Assembly (NCBI RefSeq): GCF_011806575.1
Contig: NZ_JAATOO010000010.1
Location: 1-64,000, forward strand
Source of the DNA: Vibrio hepatarius
GTDB lineage: Bacteria > Pseudomonadota > Gammaproteobacteria > Enterobacterales > Vibrionaceae
Length of the DNA stretch: 64,000 nt
Direction of reading: 5' to 3'
Part shown: positions 40,608 to 49,385 of the stretch, piece by piece
How the letters are laid out: each line of letters opens with the position of its first letter
Numbering within the stretch: position 1 is the stretch's first letter
The notes under the pieces: model-generated
Database searches by the model: none
What the model was told of the DNA's origin: nothing
What the model saw: only the letters and a program-made list of their open reading frames with translations
Program-made: the position numbers and the translations under genes

Positions 40608-40940
40608 CTAACGCCACTGCTCAAAAGGAATAATATCCGCGTTGTTAGCTTGTGATTGTTCTGCTCTACCATCCAAAGCATCTTGAAACTTATTGATCTG
40701 AACAGCGAGTTCTCGCATCAACTCAACGTTGACGTGATTCGGATTTTTACAATGACTAATGACTAAATCAATATGACTTTGTTGCGCCCACAAGCGGCCT
40801 TGCATCTCTTGAGACGCAGACAAGATCATCTCTTCACATAAATTATGCTTAAGAGAATCAAACGCTTCAGGATCATTCTTTGCAAGCTCAACCAAGTCAT
40901 CAAATGAAGGAAGAGTCTGAGTGATAGGAACTGACTGCAT
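40608..40940 (-). CDS. DUF3135 family protein
   Basis: 110 residues, soluble. LPSFDDLVELAKNDPEAFDSLKHNL at the N-terminal third and a C-terminal ADIIPFEQWR are typical of this small vibrio/gamma family of unknown function. A decayed second copy lies at 41995-42220 on the same strand, with wzz between them. Confidence 0.82.
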   Translation of the reverse strand: MQSVPITQTLPSFDDLVELAKNDPEAFDSLKHNLCEEMILSASQEMQGRLWAQQSHIDLVISHCKNPNHVNVELMRELAVQINKFQDALDGRAEQSQANNADIIPFEQWR

Positions 40941-41010
40941 ACCGCCTCACTAATAACAAATTAATCAACTATTAGTTATAGGGTAGCTAACTTGGCGCCT
41001 GTCATTGACT

Positions 41011-41047
41011 AAAAAAGCCACAGTATCAAGAATAAGACTGTGGCTTT
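41011..41047 (-). terminator. wzz terminator
   Basis: AAAGCCACAGT (41014-41024) and ACTGTGGCTTT (41037-41047) are exact inverted arms; on the minus strand a T run follows. Confidence 0.88.
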
Positions 41048-41083
41048 AGAGGCGAGAAAATTCATTTGTTTTTGAACACAAAA

Positions 41084-41878
41084 TCAAATCACACTTTTTG
41101 GCTTATCCTTATGTACTTGTTGATTAAACGTAAACCGAATCAATACGATTACAAACCCAACCATGCCACCAAGCAATGTCCCTAGCACGACAATAAGTGA
41201 TCGCTTCGGTTTGACATGGGAAGTCGGTTTGCTAGGCTGAATAATGACTTTTGCTAGCTCAGTGTTAGGGTTTTCCAACATAGCTTTCATAAATAGCTGC
41301 TTAGCAAACAGTTCATCCAAGTATTCTTGTGTTTTGCTTGGTACTGACTTGCTAGAAGCATTCGATTGCAAAGCGTCTAGTGCCAAATCAATTTTATTTA
41401 ACTCTTGCTTCCTGAGCACGATATTAAGTGCCTCGGTCATTGCACTCACGCCTGCAAAGGCTGATTCTGGATCTGATGATAACTTAGATATTGAATATAC
41501 CTGACTACGCTCGTCGTATGAAATATTCACATCAGATAATACTGTTTTTTGTTCTCCGTAGAAAGTAACAACTTGTTCCCTAAAGGTGCGACTAGTAACA
41601 AGCTTAGGAGATATTCTTGGCTCCTCTGCCGCAGTTATATTGTAGACCTTATCTTCAATTAAAAATGAAGAACTAGCTTGATATACATTTGGCTGGATTA
41701 GCGCATACCCTGCCGCGCTAAGCGCAAAAATCGCCACAGCAGCAATAATGATCAACTTACCATCCCAAAGAGCTTTAAACAGCTCTCTTAAGTCAATTTC
41801 ATCATTAGTTTGAAATGAGTCGGGTATTTGAGGTGTATAAGAAGTTTGAGACATAGGTTGTTCATGTTGCCCGCTCAC
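41084..41878 (-). CDS. wzz: Wzz/FepE-type polysaccharide chain-length determinant
   Basis: 264 residues from a GTG at 41878, preceded by AAAGGAG with a 5-base spacer; an in-frame ATG further down (41854) and an extension to 41941 are alternatives. Topology: one membrane segment near residue 35-55 (LIIIAAVAIFALSAAGYALI), a large periplasmic helical domain, and a second segment at the C-terminus (LIVVLGTLLGGMVGFVIVLI) preceded by PTSHVKPKRS. This is the Wzz pattern. It controls O-antigen or capsule length. It is isolated from the large polysaccharide operon by murB-birA-pssA. Confidence 0.82.
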   Translation of the reverse strand: MSGQHEQPMSQTSYTPQIPDSFQTNDEIDLRELFKALWDGKLIIIAAVAIFALSAAGYALIQPNVYQASSSFLIEDKVYNITAAEEPRISPKLVTSRTFREQVVTFYGEQKTVLSDVNISYDERSQVYSISKLSSDPESAFAGVSAMTEALNIVLRKQELNKIDLALDALQSNASSKSVPSKTQEYLDELFAKQLFMKAMLENPNTELAKVIIQPSKPTSHVKPKRSLIVVLGTLLGGMVGFVIVLIRFTFNQQVHKDKPKSVI

Positions 41879-41994
41879 AATAGCTCCTTTAGATAAAAAA
41901 TAATAACTGGCTGTGAGTTTAACATAGATTATAACGGGCAAATAGTGAGTATCCCTCTATTGTGTTCTTACTCTCACTTGAATTACTCGAAAGG

Positions 41995-42220
41995 CTAGCG
42001 CCAATCATCAAAAGGAATCATCTCCCCCCTTTCGGTTGTTTTTTACACTTGCTCTACACCCGGTCGATATGACTTTGTCGAGTCCATAACCTATGTTGCA
42101 TTTTTATGGATGACGACTGTGTCATCACTTCATATATCTTGCTTAACTCGATTGGACGCTTCTGGATTGCTCTCTGCCAACACCATCAAATGAAGAAAGG
42201 GGTAAGTGATTAAGGGTGAA
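41995..42220 (-). pseudogene. Decayed DUF3135 gene copy
   Basis: Reading the minus strand in shifting frames recovers the DUF3135 protein: an LPxSSFD start (about 42170-42206), LAESNPEA, then EVMTQSSSIKMQHRLWTRQS followed by HIDRV, which aligns with EEMILSASQEMQGRLWAQQS and HIDLV of the intact gene at 40608. A stop follows, then a frame change and a C-terminal MIPFDDWR with stop at 41995-41997. At least two frame breaks and an internal stop show it is not functional. It flanks wzz opposite to the intact copy. The 5' boundary is approximate. Confidence 0.85.
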
Positions 42221-42236
42221 TTTATGCGATCTCTTC

Positions 42237-42262
42237 TAGTGTTGATTAAATTATCAACACTA
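42237..42262. repeat. Perfect palindrome upstream of the decayed DUF3135 copy
   Basis: TAGTGTTGAT (42237-42246) and ATCAACACTA (42253-42262) are exact inverted arms around TAAATT. It could be an operator or a remnant of the promoter of the decayed copy. No gene is seen between it and 42338. Confidence 0.6.
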
Positions 42263-42338
42263 CTATTTAAAGGTGGTCGATAAGTGGTATTTTAGGTAAT
42301 CAGGCGTCTTATATTTTAGAAATGAGAAAAGGCTAATC

Positions 42339-42956
42339 TTAACTAGGGGTAATTTGGTAAACACAGCGCCTTTCTCCAGCAACAATATGCTCGCTACGTG
42401 TCACAATATAATGTTCGCCCAGCAAACGCTGAAAGATATTTAGCTCTGACTGACACAAACTTGGGCAACGGGTGGCGGCTTTACATATAGGACAGTGATT
42501 TTCAATCAGTAAAACTGTGTCACCTTGAACTTGTAGCTCCGCCATATAGCCTTCTTGTTGTCTTAATTCGACTAAGCGCTCAAGCTTACGCTCTAGAGTT
42601 GCGCACTTATCAAGTTCAGTAGTGTAGAAGCTATATGTTTTAGCTTCACGTTCATCGGCAATTTTTTGTAAACCTTCTACACCAAAGAGGTTTTCCACCG
42701 CTTCAATAACGTGAATTGTGAGATCACTATGGCGATCTGAGAACTGCGAGTGTCCTTTGGCAGTGAGTGCCCAGTGCCGCGTCGGTCGTCCGATTTTCAC
42801 TTTTAAATCAGAGAACGACACCAAGCCTTCGTATTCTAAGGCCTGTAAATGCTGCCGAGCGCCCATTGTCGTCATACCTAACTTATCCGCTAATTGCTTA
42901 GCAGTGACTGAGCCATCTCGTTTAATTGTCTCCAATATTTTTTCGGCACTTTTCAT
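42339..42956 (-). CDS. HTH regulator of the SufR/COG2345 type with possible Fe-S cysteines
   Basis: 205 residues from ATG 42956, preceded by GAGGGAG; a six-residue extension to 42974 is possible. An N-terminal winged helix (VTAKQLADKLGMTTMGARQHLQALE) is followed by a C-terminal domain with four cysteines in C-x2-C-x5-C-x3-C (CPIC, C, C) and a further Cys in GERRCVYQI. SufR-type regulators bind an [4Fe-4S] cluster through C-terminal cysteines. Whether this one does is unproven. It is upstream of, and on the same strand as, a GNAT enzyme. Target genes are unknown. Confidence 0.8.
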   Translation of the reverse strand: MKSAEKILETIKRDGSVTAKQLADKLGMTTMGARQHLQALEYEGLVSFSDLKVKIGRPTRHWALTAKGHSQFSDRHSDLTIHVIEAVENLFGVEGLQKIADEREAKTYSFYTTELDKCATLERKLERLVELRQQEGYMAELQVQGDTVLLIENHCPICKAATRCPSLCQSELNIFQRLLGEHYIVTRSEHIVAGERRCVYQITPS

Positions 42957-43012
42957 GTTTACTCCCTCTACCATACAACATTATGTAGTAGATGTTTCAT
43001 AAAGAAAATGCT

Positions 43013-43450
43013 TTACATGAAAGTTAAAGGTTTATATTGCATCGCAACGAGTCTCTTTCCACTGTTAATATAGCGTTCAAACAACATTTTTAGCGAATTA
43101 GGCAAATGATGAGGTTCAATCGCGTTAAAGTCATGCGCGGCATAAAAAGCTTCCAGATGTTCATAGGCAAAACAAAAATCACCAGGTTGCATAACAGAAT
43201 GTTGGCAATACTCCATCAATTTATGTCCGACGCCCTGCTCCCTGTTTTCAGGTATCACCAACATCCCCGTCAACAAGCGGAACTGTTCTACTGAGCGAAA
43301 ACGTACTACTGCAATTAACTTACCCTCTTGGTAAGCGACGACCGTCAGTTCATTTTTCTTCGCTTTTCCTGATGGGTAATGCGCTTTATACAGTCTGCTG
43401 ACAAGAGGAAGTTTAATCGGGTCTAAGATGTCGAAGCTAAGGTTGCTCAT
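43013..43450 (-). CDS. GNAT-family N-acetyltransferase
   Basis: 145 residues. GNAT fold inferred from VVAYQEGKLIAVVRFRS, the acetyl-CoA-binding segment LVIPENREQGVGHKLMEYC (Q/R-x-x-G-x-G/A) and FCFAYEHLEAFYAAHDF. Substrate not predictable. It starts 51 bases from murB on the other strand and is followed by the cysteine-containing regulator, 56 bases away, suggesting a two-gene transcript. Confidence 0.85.
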   Translation of the reverse strand: MSNLSFDILDPIKLPLVSRLYKAHYPSGKAKKNELTVVAYQEGKLIAVVRFRSVEQFRLLTGMLVIPENREQGVGHKLMEYCQHSVMQPGDFCFAYEHLEAFYAAHDFNAIEPHHLPNSLKMLFERYINSGKRLVAMQYKPLTFM

Positions 43451-43500
43451 TATCGTAATAGACTAATTTAATGTAGAATGTCCGCAGTTTAGATGACCCA

Positions 43501-44556
43501 ATGACCGTGATGCAAATTTTGACCGATGCCGACCTATCGGCTTACCACACTTTTTCTATTTCACAGACTTGCGCATACCTTGTTGAGGTATCTTCGGTGC
43601 AAGAACTGATCTCTGTGTACCAAAATCCTCAATGGCAAGATTTACCTAAACTCATGCTTGGCAAAGGTAGCAATATGTTGTTTACCCAACCATTTCAAGG
43701 TGTGGTCGTGGTCAACCGCTTACATGGAAAGCAAGTGTCGGAGTCGGAGCAACATTGGCACTTACATGTTGAAGCAGGAGAAGACTGGCCGTCATTAGTT
43801 GAATGGAGTGTGGAACAAGATTATGCCGGCTTGGAAAATTTAGCGCTTATCCCCGGTTGTGCTGGGAGCGCACCCATCCAAAATATTGGCGCTTACGGCA
43901 TCGAATTGAAAGATGTCTGTGAGTACGTGGACATTATTTGCTTAGAAACGTTTGAAATCAAACGTCTTACTAACCAAAAGTGTCAGTTCGGTTATCGCGA
44001 TTCAATTTTCAAACACGAGCTATACCAAAAAGCCATTGTGGTGGCGATTGGGTTAAAACTTAGCAAAAACTGGCAACCCAACATCGAGTACGGTCCACTA
44101 AAATCGTTCGATGCTCAAACCGTGTCGGCACAAGAGATCTTTGAGCGAGTTTGCCAAGTACGCATGGATAAACTGCCAGACCCAGCAGTGACCGGCAATG
44201 CGGGGAGCTTCTTCAAAAACCCTGTCATTGACGAACATCACTACACGGCACTCAAAGCGCAATACCCAGATCTCGTCGCGTACCCTACCGACAACGGCGT
44301 TAAAGTCGCGGCTGGTTGGTTAATAGACCAATGCGGCTTAAAAGGTACAGCAGTTAACGGAGCGCAAGTGCACCCGAATCAAGCCCTAGTATTGGTAAAC
44401 AGAGACAACGCCACTGCCAACGATATTGTTGAACTAGCGGCTCTTGTCCGTGCGCAAGTAAAAGAGAAATATGGCATCGAGCTAGAACATGAAGTTCGCT
44501 TTATCGGCGCACTAAAAGAGACCAATCTGAGTGAGATTTTGGAGCAACGCCAATGA
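43501..44556 (+). CDS. murB: UDP-N-acetylenolpyruvoylglucosamine reductase
   Basis: 351 residues. FAD enzyme that forms UDP-MurNAc in peptidoglycan synthesis. LGKGSNMLF, NLALIPGCAGSAPIQNIGAYG, FGYRDSIFK and GNAGSFFKNP are type I MurB motifs. Overlaps birA by four bases (ATGA), as in E. coli. Confidence 0.97.
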   Translation: MTVMQILTDADLSAYHTFSISQTCAYLVEVSSVQELISVYQNPQWQDLPKLMLGKGSNMLFTQPFQGVVVVNRLHGKQVSESEQHWHLHVEAGEDWPSLVEWSVEQDYAGLENLALIPGCAGSAPIQNIGAYGIELKDVCEYVDIICLETFEIKRLTNQKCQFGYRDSIFKHELYQKAIVVAIGLKLSKNWQPNIEYGPLKSFDAQTVSAQEIFERVCQVRMDKLPDPAVTGNAGSFFKNPVIDEHHYTALKAQYPDLVAYPTDNGVKVAAGWLIDQCGLKGTAVNGAQVHPNQALVLVNRDNATANDIVELAALVRAQVKEKYGIELEHEVRFIGALKETNLSEILEQRQ

Positions 44557-45515
44557 AAGAACACACGATCAAACTGGCAATCCTAAAAGCCCTTTCAACA
44601 GGGGATTTTATCTCAGGCGAAGAGTTAGGCGAACAACTCGGCGTTTCACGCGCGGCAATCAGCAAACATATCAAAGGCATACAAGACTGGGGAATCGATA
44701 TCTTTCGTGTGCAGGGTAAAGGTTATCAACTCTCTCAACCGTTGCAATTGCTGGATGAATCGATATTAAAAGCGAACCTAAACACGCCCGTTGAACTCAT
44801 TCCGATCATTGACTCAACAAACCAATACTTACTGGATCGGGTCGACGCGCTAGAATCAGGCTCAGTGTGTATTGCTGAGTATCAAGCAAAAGGCAGAGGA
44901 CGACGCGGCCGAGAATGGGTCTCACCATTCGGCTCAAACCTATACATGTCGATGTTTTGGCGATTAGATGCGGGGATGGCTGCGGCTATGGGCCTTAGCC
45001 TAGTCGTTGGAGTCGCCATTGTTGAAGCGTTAGAAAAACTTGGACTCAACGGCGTAAAGCTAAAATGGCCAAATGATCTTTACTACCAAGACCGAAAGCT
45101 GGCAGGGATATTAGTCGAAATGTCAGGTCAAGCTGGCGGCGCCGCAAATCTTGTTATCGGTATGGGTATGAACTTAATGATGTCTGATCAGACAGAAGGG
45201 ATCACTCAACCTTGGGCAAGTCTTGCCGAAGTGGCGGATAAAGAGCATATCGACCGTAATCAGCTCGCGATTACAATGATAAATACGCTCCACAGCGCCT
45301 TAAGCGACTACGAAATCTATGGTATGTCAGGCTTTGTCGAACGTTGGAACCGACTGGATAACTTTTTAGGCCGTCCGATTAAGCTCATCATGGGTCCAAG
45401 AGAGATTACCGGGATTGCCAAAGGAATTAATGAGCAAGGCGCAGTATTACTAGAAACAGAAAATGGCATGGAGTCTTTCATCGGCGGTGAAATCAGTCTA
45501 AGAGCACAAATCTAA
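44553..45515 (+). CDS. birA: Biotin-protein ligase / biotin operon repressor
   Basis: 320 residues. N-terminal winged helix (GEQLGVSRAAISKHIKGIQDWG) and the ligase domain with KGRGRRGREWVSP and KWPNDLYYQDRKLAGILVE. Biotinylates AccB (encoded at 22937) and represses biotin synthesis. Start codon overlaps the murB stop. Confidence 0.97.
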   Translation: MKEHTIKLAILKALSTGDFISGEELGEQLGVSRAAISKHIKGIQDWGIDIFRVQGKGYQLSQPLQLLDESILKANLNTPVELIPIIDSTNQYLLDRVDALESGSVCIAEYQAKGRGRRGREWVSPFGSNLYMSMFWRLDAGMAAAMGLSLVVGVAIVEALEKLGLNGVKLKWPNDLYYQDRKLAGILVEMSGQAGGAANLVIGMGMNLMMSDQTEGITQPWASLAEVADKEHIDRNQLAITMINTLHSALSDYEIYGMSGFVERWNRLDNFLGRPIKLIMGPREITGIAKGINEQGAVLLETENGMESFIGGEISLRAQI

Positions 45516-45638
45516 CTCACATCAACAAAACATAACCTTTTACAACCTAGATTTGAGAACTAGGATCTGGTACCTAGGCACTGCAATGACATTTTGCTAC
45601 TATCCTTTTCCACTTTAAGTAAAGGTAATCCATCCAAC

Positions 45639-46979
45639 ATGATGACTAATAGGAACTTATTCGAGCAACTGCCTACTTTGGCGCAAGATCCAGCGAAATT
45701 CGAAACGCTGTATGCCGCCAAAGATTTTCGAATTCGCTTAATTGAAGCAATTCGTCAGGCGAGCAAGCGAATCTACCTTGTCGCCCTTTACCTTGAAGAT
45801 GACGAAGCTGGTCGGGAGATTTTGACCGAGCTTTATCAAGCTAAACAACGAAATCCTGGCTTGGATATCAATGTATGCGTAGATTGGCACCGCGCACAAC
45901 GCGGTTTGATTGGTGCTGAACCGAGCGAGACCAATGCAGCGATGTATAAAGCCTTCGCCGATAAACATCAACATAAAATACCAGTATATGGTATTCCAGT
46001 ACGTGGACGTGAAGTCTTTGGTGTGTTGCACCTCAAAGGCTTTGTTATTGATGATCAAGTAATTTATAGCGGAGCTAGCTTAAATAATATCTATTTAAAC
46101 TACAAAGAGCGCTATCGCTTTGACCGCTACCATTTGTTAAACAACAAATTATTAGCAGACAGCATGGTGAGTTTTGTTCAAAACGAATTGATTGCTCACC
46201 CAGCAGTCAACGATTTAACATGCCCAAGCAAACCAGAAACAAAAGAGATCAAGACACAAATCCGTCAACTACGTGCATCTCTAGCAAAAGCACAATATCA
46301 GTTTGAGCCGCAAGAAGTCTCTTCTGAACAAGTCGCAGTCACCCCTATTGTGGGGGTAGGTAAGAAACGTAATAAGTTGAATCAGGGCATCAACCAACTG
46401 TTAGCAACAGCTAAAGACGAAATTTTTATCTGTACCCCTTACTTCAACTTCCCACGTAGTGTGGCAAAAGAGGTAAAGAAAGCTCTTAGACGTGGAGTTA
46501 AAGTAACGATTGTCGTCGGTGACAAAACCGCCAATGACTTTTATATTTCACCCGAAGAAGAATTTAAAACTATCGGTGGTTTACCATATCTATATGAGCG
46601 CAACTTGCGCCTATTTGCTAAGGCAAACGAAGCAAATATTGCTAGTCGAAAGCTATCTATTCACTTGTGGAAACATAGTGAAAATAGTTTCCACTTGAAA
46701 GGCATTTGGATTGATAAGCGTTACATGCTGATTACTGGAAACAATCTCAACCCTCGCGCATGGAAGCTAGACCTCGAAAACGCTATATTGATTCAAGATC
46801 ACTTCCATCACTTGACACCTCAGTTTGAGAAAGAAGTCGAGAACATTCTCCAGCATACTCATTTAATCTGTACTTACAAGCAGTTAGATAAGTTTGAAAA
46901 TTACCCAGATGCCGTACAAAAATTAATGCGTAAGATTACTCGTGTGCGAGCGGATAGAGTTTTAAAACAGATTTTGTAA
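45639..46979 (+). CDS. pssA: CDP-diacylglycerol-serine O-phosphatidyltransferase (PssA type)
   Basis: 446 residues from ATG 45639; a TTG at 45594 is in frame but the homologous proteins start nearer here. Phospholipase D superfamily with two HKD motifs: HLKGFVIDD near residue 130 and HLKGIWID near 350, followed by GNNLNPRAWKLDLENA. Makes phosphatidylserine, precursor of phosphatidylethanolamine, on the cytoplasmic face of the inner membrane. Convergent with the polysaccharide operon, whose end is 57 bases away. Confidence 0.95.
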   Translation: MMTNRNLFEQLPTLAQDPAKFETLYAAKDFRIRLIEAIRQASKRIYLVALYLEDDEAGREILTELYQAKQRNPGLDINVCVDWHRAQRGLIGAEPSETNAAMYKAFADKHQHKIPVYGIPVRGREVFGVLHLKGFVIDDQVIYSGASLNNIYLNYKERYRFDRYHLLNNKLLADSMVSFVQNELIAHPAVNDLTCPSKPETKEIKTQIRQLRASLAKAQYQFEPQEVSSEQVAVTPIVGVGKKRNKLNQGINQLLATAKDEIFICTPYFNFPRSVAKEVKKALRRGVKVTIVVGDKTANDFYISPEEEFKTIGGLPYLYERNLRLFAKANEANIASRKLSIHLWKHSENSFHLKGIWIDKRYMLITGNNLNPRAWKLDLENAILIQDHFHHLTPQFEKEVENILQHTHLICTYKQLDKFENYPDAVQKLMRKITRVRADRVLKQIL

Positions 46980-47035
46980 ACTAGTTGGCAATGGGTAGCC
47001 TAGTGAATTGATATTCTGACTACCCAATATTAACT

Positions 47036-47371
47036 CTATATTGGATTAACTAAAGAAACCGTAATACCAGTGATAATCATAAAGGTACCAATCCAAAACT
47101 GAGTGTTAATTTTCTCTTTAAAAAAGAATACAGAAAGAACTGGGACCAATACGAAAGATAATGGAGCAAACATTACTAAGATAGACAGGTTCATGGTTCG
47201 CAAGGCAAGTAATACGAACAGCATAGAACCTACCATCAAAGAAATTCCTAGAAGAAGGTATTTGATTTTTTCCCCATTACCAAGCTGCGTATTCAACTTA
47301 AATGCAATCTGAGAGAGACTGCTTAAAGATACTGAACATAGACAAAAAATAAACTCTTGAAGATTAATCAT
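47036..47371 (-). CDS. Small EamA/SMR-type membrane protein, second of a pair (ArnE/F-like)
   Basis: 111 residues with about four membrane segments (FIFCLCSVSLSSLSQIAF..., YLLLGISLMVGSMLFVLLAL, ILVMFAPLSFVLVPVLSVFFF, FWIGTFMIITGITVSLV). Its start overlaps the gene upstream by 8 bases. Such small pairs resemble ArnE/ArnF, which flip aminoarabinose-phosphoundecaprenol in the lipid A pathway. Here the operon holds a polyprenyl-phosphate-type glycosyltransferase, so flipping a lipid-linked sugar is a reasonable inference. It is the last gene of the operon. Confidence 0.78.
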   Translation of the reverse strand: MINLQEFIFCLCSVSLSSLSQIAFKLNTQLGNGEKIKYLLLGISLMVGSMLFVLLALRTMNLSILVMFAPLSFVLVPVLSVFFFKEKINTQFWIGTFMIITGITVSLVNPI

Positions 47372-47735
47372 ATACTGATTTTAAAACTATCATTAACCCA
47401 AACAAAATAATAACTAGCCCTAAAACATAGCTTAGCCCCACATGTTCATCAAATACTAACCAACTTAATACTGGAGTAAGTATATATACCAACGACTGAT
47501 AAGGATAAGCCGTTGATAGAGGGATGTACTTTATTACGACCAACCAAGCGCCTAGCGCAATTGCTGAAATAGATGCAGAAATATAAAACCAAAAATTAAA
47601 TATAACACCTGAAACAGGGTTGTCAAAGTCATTAATACTCAGTGCTGCCAACTTATATGAAACTTGAGCGAAAGACATTAATATAATAACAATTCCAAGA
47701 AGAACAATCAGGTTTCTCTTTCTATTGATAGTCAT
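47364..47735 (-). CDS. Small EamA-type membrane protein, first of a pair (ArnE/F-like)
   Basis: 123 residues, four predicted membrane segments beginning LIVLLGIVIILMSFAQVSYKL, then FWFYISASISAIALGAWLVVI, TAYPYQSLVYILTPVLSWLVF, GLSYVLGLVIILFGLMIVL. The STAYPYQSL motif is shared with EamA and SMR flippases. Starts with a 4-base ATGA overlap with the upstream methyltransferase. Probably forms a heterodimer with the protein encoded next. Confidence 0.8.
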   Translation of the reverse strand: MTINRKRNLIVLLGIVIILMSFAQVSYKLAALSINDFDNPVSGVIFNFWFYISASISAIALGAWLVVIKYIPLSTAYPYQSLVYILTPVLSWLVFDEHVGLSYVLGLVIILFGLMIVLKSVYD

Positions 47736-48475
47736 TTCTTAGACTTAAACAAATATACTATTTGTCCACAAATATATTTTCTAAATAAAGGAGTAGCTTC
47801 GACTAAAGGTTCGAAAGGTTTTAATAATTTAACCAATAAATCGGGACAAAAAAATGGAACTACATTAATATATTTATAGTCAACATTTATTAAACCAGCT
47901 CTTTCTGACCACGCTGTCAATTCTTTAGACGAAAATGATCGTTCTTCATGCTCAATATGATATTGAGAGTTCTTTTCTATAAGTTTAAGTACTGGGTTAG
48001 ACCCATTAGGCTCCAATATAATTATGTCGCCTTTAAACTTTGCTAGCTCTATAAAAGCTTTTTCTGGGTCAGATAAATGGTGTACAACACCTCTAACAAC
48101 AATACAGTCGTATGAGTCAGAGGCCAAAACAGTATCAAGTTCGTAAATATTATCAACTTGAAAACTAGCAATATGACCTAGACCATATTTTTCCGCTTTA
48201 TCTGTGGCTGCATCTATTGCTTTGTCCGCAGGATCTATACCAACAATTTTCTTTACACCTAATTCGCAAAACTCAAGTGTGTAAGAGCCATCTCCACATC
48301 CAATATCTAGTACTTTTTTCCCCGAAAAATCATAAATATCACGAATAGAGGTAGTAAGCCGAAGATTTGCCTCGTTTGAAGAAAGCCTATCTGTAGTATA
48401 GGCATACGAACCCATTTCATTGACATCTCTATTAAACTCAGATACGTTTTTTTTAACCAGCTCTTTAGTTTTCAT
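47732..48475 (-). CDS. SAM-dependent methyltransferase (class I)
   Basis: 247 residues from ATG 48475, overlapping the previous gene by 11 bases; a GTG at 48490 is an alternative. The SAM motif VLDIGCGDGSYTLEFCELG, then DYDCIVVRG-like acidic motif and VVHHLSDPEKAF are typical of Methyltransf_11/25. Target unknown; within a polysaccharide operon it is likely a sugar O-, N- or C-methyltransferase. Confidence 0.85.
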   Translation of the reverse strand: MKTKELVKKNVSEFNRDVNEMGSYAYTTDRLSSNEANLRLTTSIRDIYDFSGKKVLDIGCGDGSYTLEFCELGVKKIVGIDPADKAIDAATDKAEKYGLGHIASFQVDNIYELDTVLASDSYDCIVVRGVVHHLSDPEKAFIELAKFKGDIIILEPNGSNPVLKLIEKNSQYHIEHEERSFSSKELTAWSERAGLINVDYKYINVVPFFCPDLLVKLLKPFEPLVEATPLFRKYICGQIVYLFKSKK

Positions 48476-49385
48476 TAATTTTTTCCGCACTTACTATAAT
48501 ATTACCAACAGGTATCGATAAAACGACATTATTCAACTTGGTTAGCTTCAAGAATTTATACAGCTTCTTCTTGAACCCTGAGCCTATCGGAAGTAGTTTA
48601 ATCCAATAGCTTACTGGATAAGCATTTTTTATCTTTTTCACTTTCACGTTATGATAACCTACAGATTCTAGTAGATATATCATAGCCTTGGGATTAAATA
48701 GTTGGAGGTGTTCAATATCAATGATTGGAGATTTAGATCCTAAAACCCTATTTAGTATACCGCTCTCATTATGTACTACAAATACTGCTTTGCCATTATT
48801 GACTAAAGTCTCATAAATCGACTTCACTAATACTTTTGGGTCGGAGACGTGCTCCAATGTCATAAATGAGCAAGCTAAAGAGACTTGCTTTCCTTTTAGG
48901 AGCTCCTCCGTAAACATACTGTTTATCATTTTACTTTTAATATGCGCTGGAGCACTTTCTATTGCAGAAGTCGAAGGTTCAATTCCAACAACTTCTTGGT
49001 AACCTAATTCTTCCAAAAATGGTAATAGAGGACCACTTCCTGCACCTATATCAACAGCTATACCTTCACGACACTCGCCTTTACATAATTGCTTTATATA
49101 TTGTGCATATGTTTTCGCAGCATAGTATGCTTCATCAGAGGAATCATACTGAGCCTCACTGTAGGCGTTTTCTAAGAATTCATGAGAAGGAGGTTCAGGA
49201 GCATATATCAAATTACATTCGATGCACCTTTCCAGCCTAAAGCACATAAACTCAGGAGCTTTTCGAGATGCATATGAGAATCCATTTATTTTACTACTGT
49301 CAATACGCTCATCCATAAACGGTTTTGTAGCTTTAGAGCCGCAAACAGGACAACTTCTAACTTTACTATTACCAAAATCACTCAT
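48465..49385 (-). CDS. SAM-dependent methyltransferase with N-terminal zinc-ribbon-like cysteines
   Basis: 306 residues from ATG 49385 (ATGAGTGA overlap with the upstream stop); ATG 49400 is also possible. The N-terminus has CPVCGS and later CIEC, a two-CxxC set about 40 residues apart, as found in methyltransferases of polysaccharide clusters. The SAM motif is VDIGAGSGPLLPFL. C-terminal hydrophobic stretch near GNIIVSA. Probable sugar methyltransferase; the sugar and position are unknown. Confidence 0.84.
   Translation of the reverse strand: MSDFGNSKVRSCPVCGSKATKPFMDERIDSSKINGFSYASRKAPEFMCFRLERCIECNLIYAPEPPSHEFLENAYSEAQYDSSDEAYYAAKTYAQYIKQLCKGECREGIAVDIGAGSGPLLPFLEELGYQEVVGIEPSTSAIESAPAHIKSKMINSMFTEELLKGKQVSLACSFMTLEHVSDPKVLVKSIYETLVNNGKAVFVVHNESGILNRVLGSKSPIIDIEHLQLFNPKAMIYLLESVGYHNVKVKKIKNAYPVSYWIKLLPIGSGFKKKLYKFLKLTKLNNVVLSIPVGNIIVSAEKINEN

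Noticed and set aside
41994..42001. GGCGCTAG on the minus strand, close to the ops (JUMPStart) element GGCGGTAG upstream of wzz
   Set aside because: It differs at one base and is the Trp-Arg-stop codons of the decayed DUF3135 copy.
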